From positions 1-33,997 of the forward strand of contig NZ_LVCV01000018.1 in NCBI RefSeq assembly GCF_001647195.1: a DNA stretch of 33,997 bases, given 5' to 3'. The translations under genes and the position numbers were made by a program. This document shows, piece by piece, positions 16,422 through 23,907 of this stretch (positions are counted from its first letter, which is position 1; every line of letters starts with the position of its first letter). The DNA comes from Rhodococcus sp. EPR-157 (lineage in GTDB: Bacteria > Actinomycetota > Actinomycetes > Mycobacteriales > Mycobacteriaceae). Below the pieces are notes generated by a model. That model searched no databases. It saw only the letters and a program-made list of their open reading frames with translations, and was not told where the DNA came from.

Positions 16422-17599
16422 TGGCCAAGAGTGCGTGGTTCGAGACCGTTGCCGAAGCGCAGCGGCGTGCGAAGAAACGTCTACCGAAATCCGTATACGC
16501 TGCGCTGGTGGCCGGCTCCGAACGCGGATTGACGATCGACGACAACATGGCCGCATTCGGCGAACTCGGGTTCGCCCCGCACGTGGCGGGGCTGTCGGAC
16601 AAGCGGGATCTGTCGACGACGGTGATGGGACAGCCGCTGTCGTTTCCGGTCATGATCTCCCCGACGGGTGTGCAGGCGGTCCACCCGGATGGTGAGGTCG
16701 CTGTCGCGAGAGCTGCTGCAGCGCGGGGGATTCCGATCGGATTGTCCTCGTTCGCGAGCAAGTCCGTCGAGGAGGTCGCGGCAGCGAACCCGCAGACTTT
16801 CTTCCAAATGTACTGGGTCGGCTCGCGCGAGATCCTGCTGCAGCGGATGGAGCGGGCACGCGCAGCAGGTGCGGTCGGGTTGATCATGACGTTGGACTGG
16901 TCGTTCTCCAACGGCCGCGACTGGGGTAGCCCGTCGATCCCGGAGAAGATGGACCTCAAGGCGATGGTGCAATTCGCTCCGGAGGGTATCACCCGTCCGA
17001 AGTGGTTGTGGGAGTTCGCCAAGACCGGCAAGATCCCCGATCTGACGACCCCGAACCTGACGCCACCGACCGGCGGTCCCGCGCCGACGTTCTTCGGTGC
17101 GTACGGCGAGTGGATGGGTACTCCGTTGCCGACGTGGGAGGACGTGGCGTGGCTGCGGGAGCAGTGGGGCGGGCCGTTCATGCTCAAGGGTGTCATGCGG
17201 GTCGATGACGCCAAGAAGGCGGTCGATGCGGGTTGCACGGCGATTTCGGTGTCCAATCACGGTGGTAACAATCTCGATGGCACGCCGGCTCCGATTCGGG
17301 CGTTGCCGGCGATTGCCGAGGCCGTCGGTGATCAGGTCGAGATCACCCTCGACGGTGGTATCCGGCGCGGTAGCGATGTGGTGAAGGCGCTCGCGTTGGG
17401 TGCGCGTGCGGTGTTGATCGGGCGGGCGTATCTGTGGGGTCTGTCGGCCGGTGGCCAGGCGGGTGTGGAGAATGTGCTCGACATTCTGCGTGGCGGTGTC
17501 GATTCCGCGGTACTGGGTCTCGGGCACACCTCGGTGCACGACCTGTCGCCGTCGGATGTCGTCATGCCGGCCGGGTTCGACCGCAGACTCGGCGTCTAG
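16421..17599 (+). CDS. mftD: MftD, FMN-dependent (S)-2-hydroxyacid-oxidase-like enzyme, copy 1
   Basis: 392-aa TIM-barrel flavoenzyme of the lactate/glycolate oxidase family. In mycofactocin synthesis it oxidises the AHDP intermediate to the alpha-keto pre-mycofactocin form. FMN- and substrate-site landmarks are Lys256 in FMLKGV, His280 in VSNHGGNNLDG, and the phosphate-binding DGGIRRGSD (311-319) with GARAVLIGRAYLWG. The normal C-terminus (VVMPAGFDRRLGV) is present. The ATG overlaps the mftC TAA. The TAG stop sits in the centre of a 14-bp palindrome, and 9 nt later the second mftD copy begins in the same frame. Confidence 0.95.
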   Translation: MAKSAWFETVAEAQRRAKKRLPKSVYAALVAGSERGLTIDDNMAAFGELGFAPHVAGLSDKRDLSTTVMGQPLSFPVMISPTGVQAVHPDGEVAVARAAAARGIPIGLSSFASKSVEEVAAANPQTFFQMYWVGSREILLQRMERARAAGAVGLIMTLDWSFSNGRDWGSPSIPEKMDLKAMVQFAPEGITRPKWLWEFAKTGKIPDLTTPNLTPPTGGPAPTFFGAYGEWMGTPLPTWEDVAWLREQWGGPFMLKGVMRVDDAKKAVDAGCTAISVSNHGGNNLDGTPAPIRALPAIAEAVGDQVEITLDGGIRRGSDVVKALALGARAVLIGRAYLWGLSAGGQAGVENVLDILRGGVDSAVLGLGHTSVHDLSPSDVVMPAGFDRRLGV

Positions 17600-17604
17600 A
17601 CGCC
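17591..17604. repeat. Perfect palindrome spanning the first mftD stop codon
   Basis: GGCGTCTAGACGCC is self-complementary over all 14 bases and contains the TAG stop (17597-17599). The second mftD copy starts at 17609 in the same frame with no clear Shine-Dalgarno. The palindrome is therefore placed where it could affect stop-codon use or re-initiation; it could also be the scar of the duplication. Confidence 0.6.
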
Positions 17605-17608
17605 GTCG

Positions 17609-18808
17609 GTGCGCACCTGGACGGGGTGGTTCGAGTCTGTCGCCGAGGCGCAGCGTCGGGCCGAGAAGTGTTTGCCGAAGTCGGTGTATTCGGCGTTGGT
17701 CGCAGGTTCCGAGCGCGGCATCACCGTCTCGGACAACACGTCGGCGTTCGGTGAACTCGGGTTCGCCCCGCATGTCGCGGGTCTGTCGAATACCCGTGAG
17801 TTGTCGACAACGCTGATGGGACAGTCTCTGTCGTTTCCGGTGATGATCTCCCCGACGGGTGTGCAGGCTGTGCACCCGGACGGGGAGGTTGCGGTGGCGA
17901 GGGCGGCAGCGGCACGGGGGATTTCGATGGGTTTGTCGTTGTTCGCGAGCAAGCCCATCGAGGAGGTCGTCGCGGCGAATCCGCAGACGTTCTTTCAGCT
18001 GCACTGGGTGGGTTCGCGGGAGTTGTTGGCGCACATGCTCGATCGTGCCCGCGCGGCGGGTGCCGTCGGGCTGATTCTGACGATGGACTGGTCCTTCTCC
18101 GAGGGGCGAGATCGGGGGAGTCCGGTGATCCCGGAACGCCTCGATATGGCGGCGATGATGCGGTTGGCACCCGAGGTACTCGTCCGTCCGCGATGGCTGA
18201 CACAGTGGGCGCGGTCGGCCACGTTCCCGGATCTGACGGCACCGAATCTCGCGCCGCCCGGTGGGCCTGCGCCGACGTTCTTCGCTGCGTATCGCGAGTG
18301 GAAGTCCACTCCGCTGCCGACGTGGGAGGACATCGCATGGCTACGCGCGCAGTGGGATGGACCGTTCATGCTCAAGGGTATTTCGCGGGTCGACGACGCG
18401 CTCCGGGCTGTGGATGCGGGCGTGACCGCGATTTCCGTCTCCAATCACGGTGGCAACAATCTCGACGGTTCCCCGGCGTCGATTCGGGTGCTGCCGTCGA
18501 TCACCCGGGCGGTGGGCGATCAGGTCGAGGTCACTCTCGACGGTGGGATCCGCCGTGGAAGTGATGTCGCGAAGGCACTGGCGTTGGGTGCGCGGGCGGT
18601 GTTGATCGGACGCGCATATCTATGGGGTCTCGCGGCGAACGGTCAGGCCGGAGTGGAGAACGTGCTCGACATTCTGCGCGGCGGTCTGGATTCCGCGGTA
18701 CTGGGTCTCGGCCGTGCGTCGGTTCACGAACTGTCACCGTCCGACGTTGTCATACAGGCGAGGGCGACAAGAATACTGTCAGTCAATAGTCCGTGTGTGT
18801 TCGAGTAG
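17609..18808 (+). CDS. MftD paralogue, tandem copy 2 with altered C-terminus
   Basis: 399-aa homologue of the preceding MftD, roughly 75-80% identical by eye over about 378 residues, with the same FMN-site motifs (FMLKGI, VSNHGGNNLDG, DGGIRRGSD). The homologous start (GWFESVAEAQRR) is reached from a GTG at 17609 lacking a clear ribosome site, so translation probably depends on the upstream gene. Similarity stops abruptly at SPSDVV (codons before 18754), and the usual ending is replaced by an unrelated tail, IQARATRILSVNSPCVFE. The core is intact and may be active. It could act on a variant substrate, or be a redundant copy left at a deletion edge. In complete mft clusters mftE and mftF follow here; neither is present. 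Confidence 0.88.
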   Translation: MRTWTGWFESVAEAQRRAEKCLPKSVYSALVAGSERGITVSDNTSAFGELGFAPHVAGLSNTRELSTTLMGQSLSFPVMISPTGVQAVHPDGEVAVARAAAARGISMGLSLFASKPIEEVVAANPQTFFQLHWVGSRELLAHMLDRARAAGAVGLILTMDWSFSEGRDRGSPVIPERLDMAAMMRLAPEVLVRPRWLTQWARSATFPDLTAPNLAPPGGPAPTFFAAYREWKSTPLPTWEDIAWLRAQWDGPFMLKGISRVDDALRAVDAGVTAISVSNHGGNNLDGSPASIRVLPSITRAVGDQVEVTLDGGIRRGSDVAKALALGARAVLIGRAYLWGLAANGQAGVENVLDILRGGLDSAVLGLGRASVHELSPSDVVIQARATRILSVNSPCVFE

Positions 18809-19720
18809 TACCTCCAGTCGCCGAATGTCCATTGTGTCGGTCATCGTCACCGATCAGCCGTTAGCAGAAGTGACTCCGCAGAAGTATGAGAGCGCATTAG
18901 GTGTGCCGCACTGCCGACACCAATTGCTCAGCGGCATGTGCGAGGTAACCAAAGACCAGGACGGCGAGATCGGGGCAGCCCCAACCAAGTTCCTGCACCG
19001 GGGGGATAGGGGCGGTGCGAGGCCGTGAGGTCTTGACATTTCGGCCTTCAACGGACTGCCGCGCGAACGTGTGGAATTTGTGCAGTATCGACAGGCAGGA
19101 AGCGCGAGATTATCTGACGGGATGCGATGCTGTTCAATCTGCAATGAAGAGTTGACTCGTCTTCAACAAGAAATTCCGACACGTGCCGCGTCTGGTAGCA
19201 ATCGACGCAAACCCACATTGCAGCGCACAGTTACGTACAGTTAGAAAGCGTCGACAAACTTTATATTGTCGCGAGGGTGACTATACTCGGAAACGGATAA
19301 AGTCCTCCGAGCTGTGGGTGGCACTCCCAAAATATCCAACACTTTTGCTTTTGATTCGGCCGTCACCCATGCACTGTCTGAGGCCAGACGGCCGATGCGT
19401 GGATAATCGAGCCATTCTAACTTCAAGCCGCCGGATCGCCGATGCGGCATGATTTTGGGAATGCCCCTGGCGATGCGCCGCAACCAGGTACGCAGGAACA
19501 TACCAGGTTACGGCGATCTGAGTCCGCTGGTCGAATCGAGCCCTTCGGTAATCGTCGATGGCGCGGACAACCACATCATTATCAGGGTAAGAGATTACCG
19601 CCAGTTCCGGAAGATAACGACGCTCCTGGATGTTTCGGGCCTTGCGGCGGAAGTGCCCGTGCGGTCCTGTGCGGCCTCGCTACAGCCGACTATCCGCAGC
19701 GAGACGGTAGGTCTGACGGT
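18809..19720. other. About 0.9 kb without a recognisable gene, AT-richer than its flanks
   Basis: Several short frames of 60-120 codons exist on both strands, but none has a recognisable domain together with a ribosome site. The stretch around 19240-19340 is visibly richer in A+T than the mft genes. It sits exactly where mftE, mftF and mftG would be expected, so it looks like the product of a rearrangement or insertion. I see no inverted-repeat ends or transposase fragment that would name the element. Confidence 0.5.
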
Positions 19721-20587
19721 TCAGTGTTGCTGTGCTGCCAGATTTGCCATGTTTAAGCCCGGAAGTAGCATCTGCCCTGCGTCGATTGCCAACTCCTGGC
19801 CGGTCACATAACGTGACTCGTCACTGGCTAGCCATAACACACCTTCGCTAGTCGCCTCAGGAGGCAACATTCCCACGTCCTTCAGTAGCGCCACTGCCTT
19901 CCCGCCGGAATCCATGTGGTCTGGGGTGCCCAGGCCGGGCCCACCTGCCATCAGATCCCAGCCGCCCTGCCAATCGAGAATTGCCGTCCTGACCACCCCG
20001 GGCAACACAGCGTTGCATCGGATTCCGTATGGGCCGAGTTCGAGCGCAGCGGCCTTCATCAATCCGAGCACACCGTGCTTGGAGGTGATGTAGTGCGCAT
20101 AATTGTGTCCAGGTTGCTTACCGTTCACAGACGAAATCACGATCATGGAGCCTGATCCACGTTCGATCATGTGTGGAGTGACTGACTTCAACGTCCTCAT
20201 GACACCGAGAACATCGATGTCGATCACATCTTTCCACTCGTCCTCGGGTATCTCCCAGAACGGACCCACGCTCCACGCGCCTGCATTGGCGACGACCGTG
20301 TCTATATGGCCGAATTCAGCGATCCCAGCCTCGACCGCAGAATCGAGACTTGCTTGATTCCGAACATCCCCGACTATTCCCAAAATACGCCTGTCCAGCT
20401 TTTCGACCAACCTCACCGTCTCGTTCAAGTCTTCCTTGGTGGCGAGCGGATGCGGAATATTCCCTTGAGCCGGGCAGTCGAGCGCGATTATTTCCGCACC
20501 CTCCTCGGCAAGTCTGATTGCATGCGCTCGGCCCTGGCCGCGTCCAGCTCCGGTAATGAAGGCGACTTTTCCATCCATGCGACCCAT
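19721..20587 (-). CDS. Mycofactocin-coupled SDR, paralogue of the gene at 11323
   Basis: 288-aa SDR with the same mycofactocin-coupled features: TGAGRGQG (12-19), the extra segment with PLATKEDLNETV, NAGAWS (101-106), Ser153, Tyr166, Lys170. The ATG at 20587 follows AAAGGAG with 6-nt spacing. It is about 88% identical in protein to the SDR at 11323, but many third codon positions differ in the first codons compared, so the two copies are not a fresh duplication. Differences cluster at conservative sites and at the C-terminus (NLAAQQH here). Keeping two such enzymes either side of the mft genes suggests two related alcohol substrates or stereoisomers, or separate regulation. Closed catalytic set; probably active. 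Confidence 0.92.
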   Translation of the reverse strand: MGRMDGKVAFITGAGRGQGRAHAIRLAEEGAEIIALDCPAQGNIPHPLATKEDLNETVRLVEKLDRRILGIVGDVRNQASLDSAVEAGIAEFGHIDTVVANAGAWSVGPFWEIPEDEWKDVIDIDVLGVMRTLKSVTPHMIERGSGSMIVISSVNGKQPGHNYAHYITSKHGVLGLMKAAALELGPYGIRCNAVLPGVVRTAILDWQGGWDLMAGGPGLGTPDHMDSGGKAVALLKDVGMLPPEATSEGVLWLASDESRYVTGQELAIDAGQMLLPGLNMANLAAQQH

Positions 20588-20719
20588 GATTAACTCCTTT
20601 TAGTAGATAGTTTAGGTTGCGATGTTAATGAAATCTGTTAGCACAATGAGAAAAATCCCAACTTCTTCCATAACTTGCGCCAGGCGAGAATGTGCTGGCG
20701 TCCCATCTGGCAATTATCC

Positions 20720-21514
20720 TCAAGTGAGGGTGGTCATGCCATCGACCGAAAGTATTTGCCCGGTGATGTACGAAGAGTCAGCGGAAGCCAAGAACGCTAC
20801 ACTGCGTGCGATGTCTGTGGGTTGTCCTAGTCTACCGAGAACACTGCTAGCTGCTTTCTCCGCAAACCCGGTTTCGGCTGAATTCGCTTGTATGCGTCCT
20901 GTCATTGTATAGCCGGGTGACACAGCGTTGACTCGGATACCGAGGTGACCTAGATCTGCGGCGAGGTAGCGCGTGTAGTGCGCAAGCGCGGCTTTAGAGA
21001 GTGCGTAGCCGGCATATGCGCCCCCGGGAAGAATGCTTTCGGCCGACAGTGACGTTGTGTTGACGATCGAAGCGTTCGAGGACTCGCGCAGATACGGTAC
21101 AGATGCTTGGCACATATAGATCGCAGACATCAAATTAACGTCTATCGCTTTGCGAACGTCTGCACTGCTGATTTCGCTGGCGCGGCTACCTTCGTACGGT
21201 GTGACTGCTCCACCTGCGATATTGATGAGTATATCGAAACCGCCCCATGCTTTCCCGACGGCCGACAGAATCTCTGACGCGCTTGACTCGTTTGTCAGGT
21301 CCGCCTGCAACCCAATGGTTCTTGCGCCCATAGCTTTGATCGCATCAGTGGTTAAATCGTCCGCTTCTCCGGGAATGTCAATCCCGGAGCGTAAATCTAT
21401 ATCAACAACGGCGACATCCGCTCCTTGCGCGGCGAGCGTAATCGCGGTGGCTCGTCCGATGCCCCGTCCCGCACCGGTCACTACCGCTCGCAGACCTGAA
21501 AGGGCAGAATTCAT
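20720..21514 (-). CDS. Short-chain dehydrogenase/reductase (FabG-like)
   Basis: 264-aa classical SDR. Cofactor loop TGAGRGIG (13-20), Asp38-Asp40 after strand 2 (VVDID), suggesting NAD preference, NIAGG (98-102, where most SDRs have NNAG), and Ser157, Tyr170, Lys174 (YALSK). The C-terminus ITGQILSVDG is typical. AGGAGG lies 7 nt before the ATG at 21514. It lacks the full mycofactocin-SDR insertion pattern but has a slightly long segment after strand 2 (SGIDIPGEADDL), so a mycofactocin link is possible but unlikely. It sits between the second mycofactocin-coupled SDR and the BVMO on the same strand, with gaps of about 120-130 bp, and has more AT-rich codons than the operons around it. Likely interconverts the alcohol/ketone pair of this pathway. 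Confidence 0.88.
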   Translation of the reverse strand: MNSALSGLRAVVTGAGRGIGRATAITLAAQGADVAVVDIDLRSGIDIPGEADDLTTDAIKAMGARTIGLQADLTNESSASEILSAVGKAWGGFDILINIAGGAVTPYEGSRASEISSADVRKAIDVNLMSAIYMCQASVPYLRESSNASIVNTTSLSAESILPGGAYAGYALSKAALAHYTRYLAADLGHLGIRVNAVSPGYTMTGRIQANSAETGFAEKAASSVLGRLGQPTDIARSVAFLASADSSYITGQILSVDGMTTLT

Positions 21515-21635
21515 GCTTGGCCTCCTGGGTTGAGTAATTGTGCCACAAGTTCGTGAATCATTCTTTTGAAGTCTGCCGCTGATGTGCAGATTTAGACCAG
21601 ATGGTTCCGACGGTGCCGATACGTTCTGACTGGAT

Positions 21636-23489
21636 TCAGCCTAGTTCAAGCGAATAACCGTTCAATTGCTTGTTTTTCATCCAGGTTTGCAAAACACTGT
21701 AATAGGCCAACGCTCCGTCGCCGCATCGACCGCCGATGAATAGATCTGCGGGGGTTTCGGCTTTGCCTTCGGCGTTGTAGTACCCAGGTGTGCATTGAGC
21801 GAAGAACCGAAACATCGCATGATTCTTGGGGGACTCGGCGATAATTCGGACCCACTGTTCGACGTCTTTCGGCTGAGCTTCGACGGCCTGTGCGTTCTGG
21901 GCCTCGACCTGGCCGACGATATGCGCGACGTACTGGGATTGTTCGTCAAGAAGGTGAACGGCATTGACCGCGGACGCGGTCTGGGTGTTTCCGCCGATGA
22001 AGAACATGTTCGGAAACTTGTCAGTGGACATGCCGTGCAGTGTCCGTACACCGTTCGCCCAGTGCTGCGACAGCGTGGTCTCTCGGCCGACGATGTCGAA
22101 TCCGGTCAACTCCGTGTAGGAGATGGCAGACTCGAATCCTGTGGCCATGATCAAACAGTCGAGGGGGTACTCGACGCCGTCGACCACCACACCGTTCTTC
22201 GTGAAGCGCTCGACGCCTTGACCATTGGTGTCGACCAACGTGACGTTCGGCCGGTTGAACGCGCCGAGGTAGTCATCGTGCCAACCAGGTCGTTTGCACC
22301 ACCATCGGTACCACGGTTTGAGGGCGTCGGCGGTAGTCGGGTCCTCGACGATGTCGTCGACTCGCCCGCGGATCTGGTTCATCAACCTGTAGTCGTTGAT
22401 CTCTGATAGTTCGTTCAGTTCGTCCTGTGTAGGGCTACGGCCAAGCCGTTCGGACACCGCAGTCTCGGGTTCTGCAAGGATTTCGAACGCCCCGGTCCAC
22501 CCGTCACCCACCAAGTCGACCTCGGGTCGCACGAAACCTGCCGTTGTGCCGAACTGCACGTGGGACTGAAAGTTCACCCGGCGTTCGCGCTGCCAACCGG
22601 GCTTGGACATGTCAACCCAGTCGGGCCCGGTTTCTTGTTGTCCGCGGACCCCGACCGTCGATGGAGTTCGTTGGAATACCAAAAGCTCGCCGGCGTCCTT
22701 GGCGACTTCGGGCACGATCTGCAGGGCCGTCGCCCCTGTTCCGACAACTCCGACTCGCTTGTTCGCGAGACCGGACATACCACCGGCGCTAGTACCGCCC
22801 GTGTAGTCGTAGTCCCAGCGGCTCGAATGGAAAATGTGACCCTCGAACTGGTCGATGCCGGGCAGATTCGGCAGCTTCGGCAGGCTTTGGCGACCGCATG
22901 CGAGAAGAAAGTAGTCGGCCGTGAGTGTGTCGTTGCGGTCCGTCTGGATATGCCAACGGTTGTCTTCCTCCGACCACTGCGCGCCCGTGATTGCGGTGTG
23001 GAAGCATGCTTTGTCGTAGAGCCCGTATTCCTTGCCGATCCGTTGGCTGATCTCGAGCATCTCAGCTGCGTACGCATAGCGGTGTTTGGGTGCGTAGTTC
23101 AATTCTTCGAGCAGCGGAAGATAGATGTGGGCTTCGATGTCGCACATTGCTCCTGGGTATCTGTTCCAGTACCAGGTTCCGCCGAAATCGCCGCCCGTCT
23201 CGATCACCCTGATGTCGGTGACTCCGGCGTCACGCAGCCGAGCGCCGAGCAGTAGCCCGCCGAAGCCGCCGCCCGCGATGATGACCGACGTATGGTCTGT
23301 CAGCGGTTCTCGGGGAGCTTCGGCGTCGTTCCACGGGTCTCGGCTGTACGCCTCGAACCGTCCGGCCGAGGTGCCGACGTACTGTGTTTTTCCGTCCGAG
23401 CGGATGCGTCGGTCGCGTTCGAAGTCGTACTTTTCTTTCAATGCGGTTGGATCGAAATCCAGCTCGCCAATGAGTTTTTCGTTCGACAC
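21636..23489 (-). CDS. Type I Baeyer-Villiger monooxygenase (CPDMO-like)
   Basis: FAD- and NADPH-dependent monooxygenase that inserts oxygen next to a ketone carbonyl to give an ester or lactone. With the GTG start at 23489 (GAGGAA 5 nt upstream) it has 617 aa; an ATG at 23555 would add 22 residues. Seen: FAD Rossmann GGGFGG (73-78), ETGGDFGGTWYWNRYPG, the BVMO fingerprint FEGHIFHSSRW (215-225; FxGxxxHxxxW), and the NADPH-site GTGATA (250-255). The N-terminal extension, WDYDYTGG after the fingerprint and CTPGYYNAEGK near the end resemble the cyclopentadecanone monooxygenase group, which accepts large or bulky cyclic ketones; I recall this pattern rather than having aligned it. No lactonase gene is recognisable nearby. 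Substrate unknown. Confidence 0.92.
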   Translation of the reverse strand: MSNEKLIGELDFDPTALKEKYDFERDRRIRSDGKTQYVGTSAGRFEAYSRDPWNDAEAPREPLTDHTSVIIAGGGFGGLLLGARLRDAGVTDIRVIETGGDFGGTWYWNRYPGAMCDIEAHIYLPLLEELNYAPKHRYAYAAEMLEISQRIGKEYGLYDKACFHTAITGAQWSEEDNRWHIQTDRNDTLTADYFLLACGRQSLPKLPNLPGIDQFEGHIFHSSRWDYDYTGGTSAGGMSGLANKRVGVVGTGATALQIVPEVAKDAGELLVFQRTPSTVGVRGQQETGPDWVDMSKPGWQRERRVNFQSHVQFGTTAGFVRPEVDLVGDGWTGAFEILAEPETAVSERLGRSPTQDELNELSEINDYRLMNQIRGRVDDIVEDPTTADALKPWYRWWCKRPGWHDDYLGAFNRPNVTLVDTNGQGVERFTKNGVVVDGVEYPLDCLIMATGFESAISYTELTGFDIVGRETTLSQHWANGVRTLHGMSTDKFPNMFFIGGNTQTASAVNAVHLLDEQSQYVAHIVGQVEAQNAQAVEAQPKDVEQWVRIIAESPKNHAMFRFFAQCTPGYYNAEGKAETPADLFIGGRCGDGALAYYSVLQTWMKNKQLNGYSLELG

Positions 23490-23626
23490 TGGTTCCTCAC
23501 CCTCGTGTGAAGGCGTCTGGGGATCGACGCCGAGTGCAGGTGTGCTGGTGAGCATTCCTGGCGGTGTTGAGCGAATCCGGGACTCTTACTGCTGACCAGT
23601 GATGGCCGCCTCCGGGAATGTCGGCA

Positions 23627-23654
23627 TTGCTACCGTCGCACTGCACTCAGTCAA
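23627..23654 (-). promoter_or_regulatory. Candidate promoter of the BVMO gene
   Basis: On the minus strand: TTGACT (23654-23649), 16-bp spacer, TAGCAA (23632-23627), about 135 bp before the GTG start. The -35 is good and the -10 moderate. The sequence is not palindromic like the other operators in this window. Confidence 0.35.
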
Positions 23655-23729
23655 TCAGTGATCGGCATCACCTTGAAGCGACATCAGTCGCTACCGACCG
23701 AGACAATTGTTGCGATCTTGTGGCGCTCG

Positions 23730-23757
23730 CCCCGTGAGGGGTGGAGCCCCTGCGGGG
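23730..23757. repeat. Nested GC-rich inverted repeat
   Basis: CCCCG-TG-AGGGG-5-CCCCT-G-CGGGG forms a two-step stem followed by TTTCG on the plus strand. It lies between the BVMO promoter and the thiolase hairpin, with no gene ending toward it on the plus strand. It may be a dispersed genomic repeat or a structured 5' element; other copies would be needed to decide. Confidence 0.45.
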
Positions 23758-23819
23758 TTTCGCCACTGTGGCGCGGCGTCGCAGGGATTCCGTCAACCTG
23801 TCAGTCACTGCTGATAGAT

Positions 23820-23856
23820 GAAAGCCGTCATGATCTGGGAGATCGTGACGGCTTTC
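23820..23856 (-). terminator. Strong hairpin ending the thiolase operon
   Basis: GAAAGCCGTCA and TGACGGCTTTC pair perfectly over 11 bp; after one mismatch a further 5 bp pair around a GGG/CCC loop. It begins about 50 bp past the thiolase stop, at the end of the six-gene minus-strand operon. No run of T follows, as is common in actinobacterial terminators. Confidence 0.72.
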
Positions 23857-23907
23857 GATCGATCGAGAGTTCCGGCTCGGGAATGGGAGCTGAGGGGCGT
23901 CGGTCTG

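Noticed and set aside
15111-16556. 481-codon minus-strand open frame opposite mftC
   Set aside because: Antisense shadow of a clearly identified gene, with no ribosome site or recognisable domain.
17597-17599. Pyrrolysine or programmed recoding at the mftD TAG
   Set aside because: Nothing in the window supports recoding; a plain stop with coupled re-initiation is simpler. Kept only as a read-through question in the findings.
16481-18034. 517-codon minus-strand open frame opposite the two mftD genes
   Set aside because: It is an antisense shadow: very rich in Arg and His, no domain, and it spans both mftD copies including their junction. High-GC genes commonly give such long antisense frames.
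18809-19720. mftE, mftF or mftG remnants
   Set aside because: I looked for creatininase, glycosyltransferase and GMC oxidoreductase motifs in all frames and found none.
20595-20615. TTAGTAG and AAACTATCTA-like bases upstream of the SDR at 19721, resembling parts of the 29812-29842 region
   Set aside because: Only 7-10 bases match and the dyad is absent; too weak to call an operator in AT-rich sequence.
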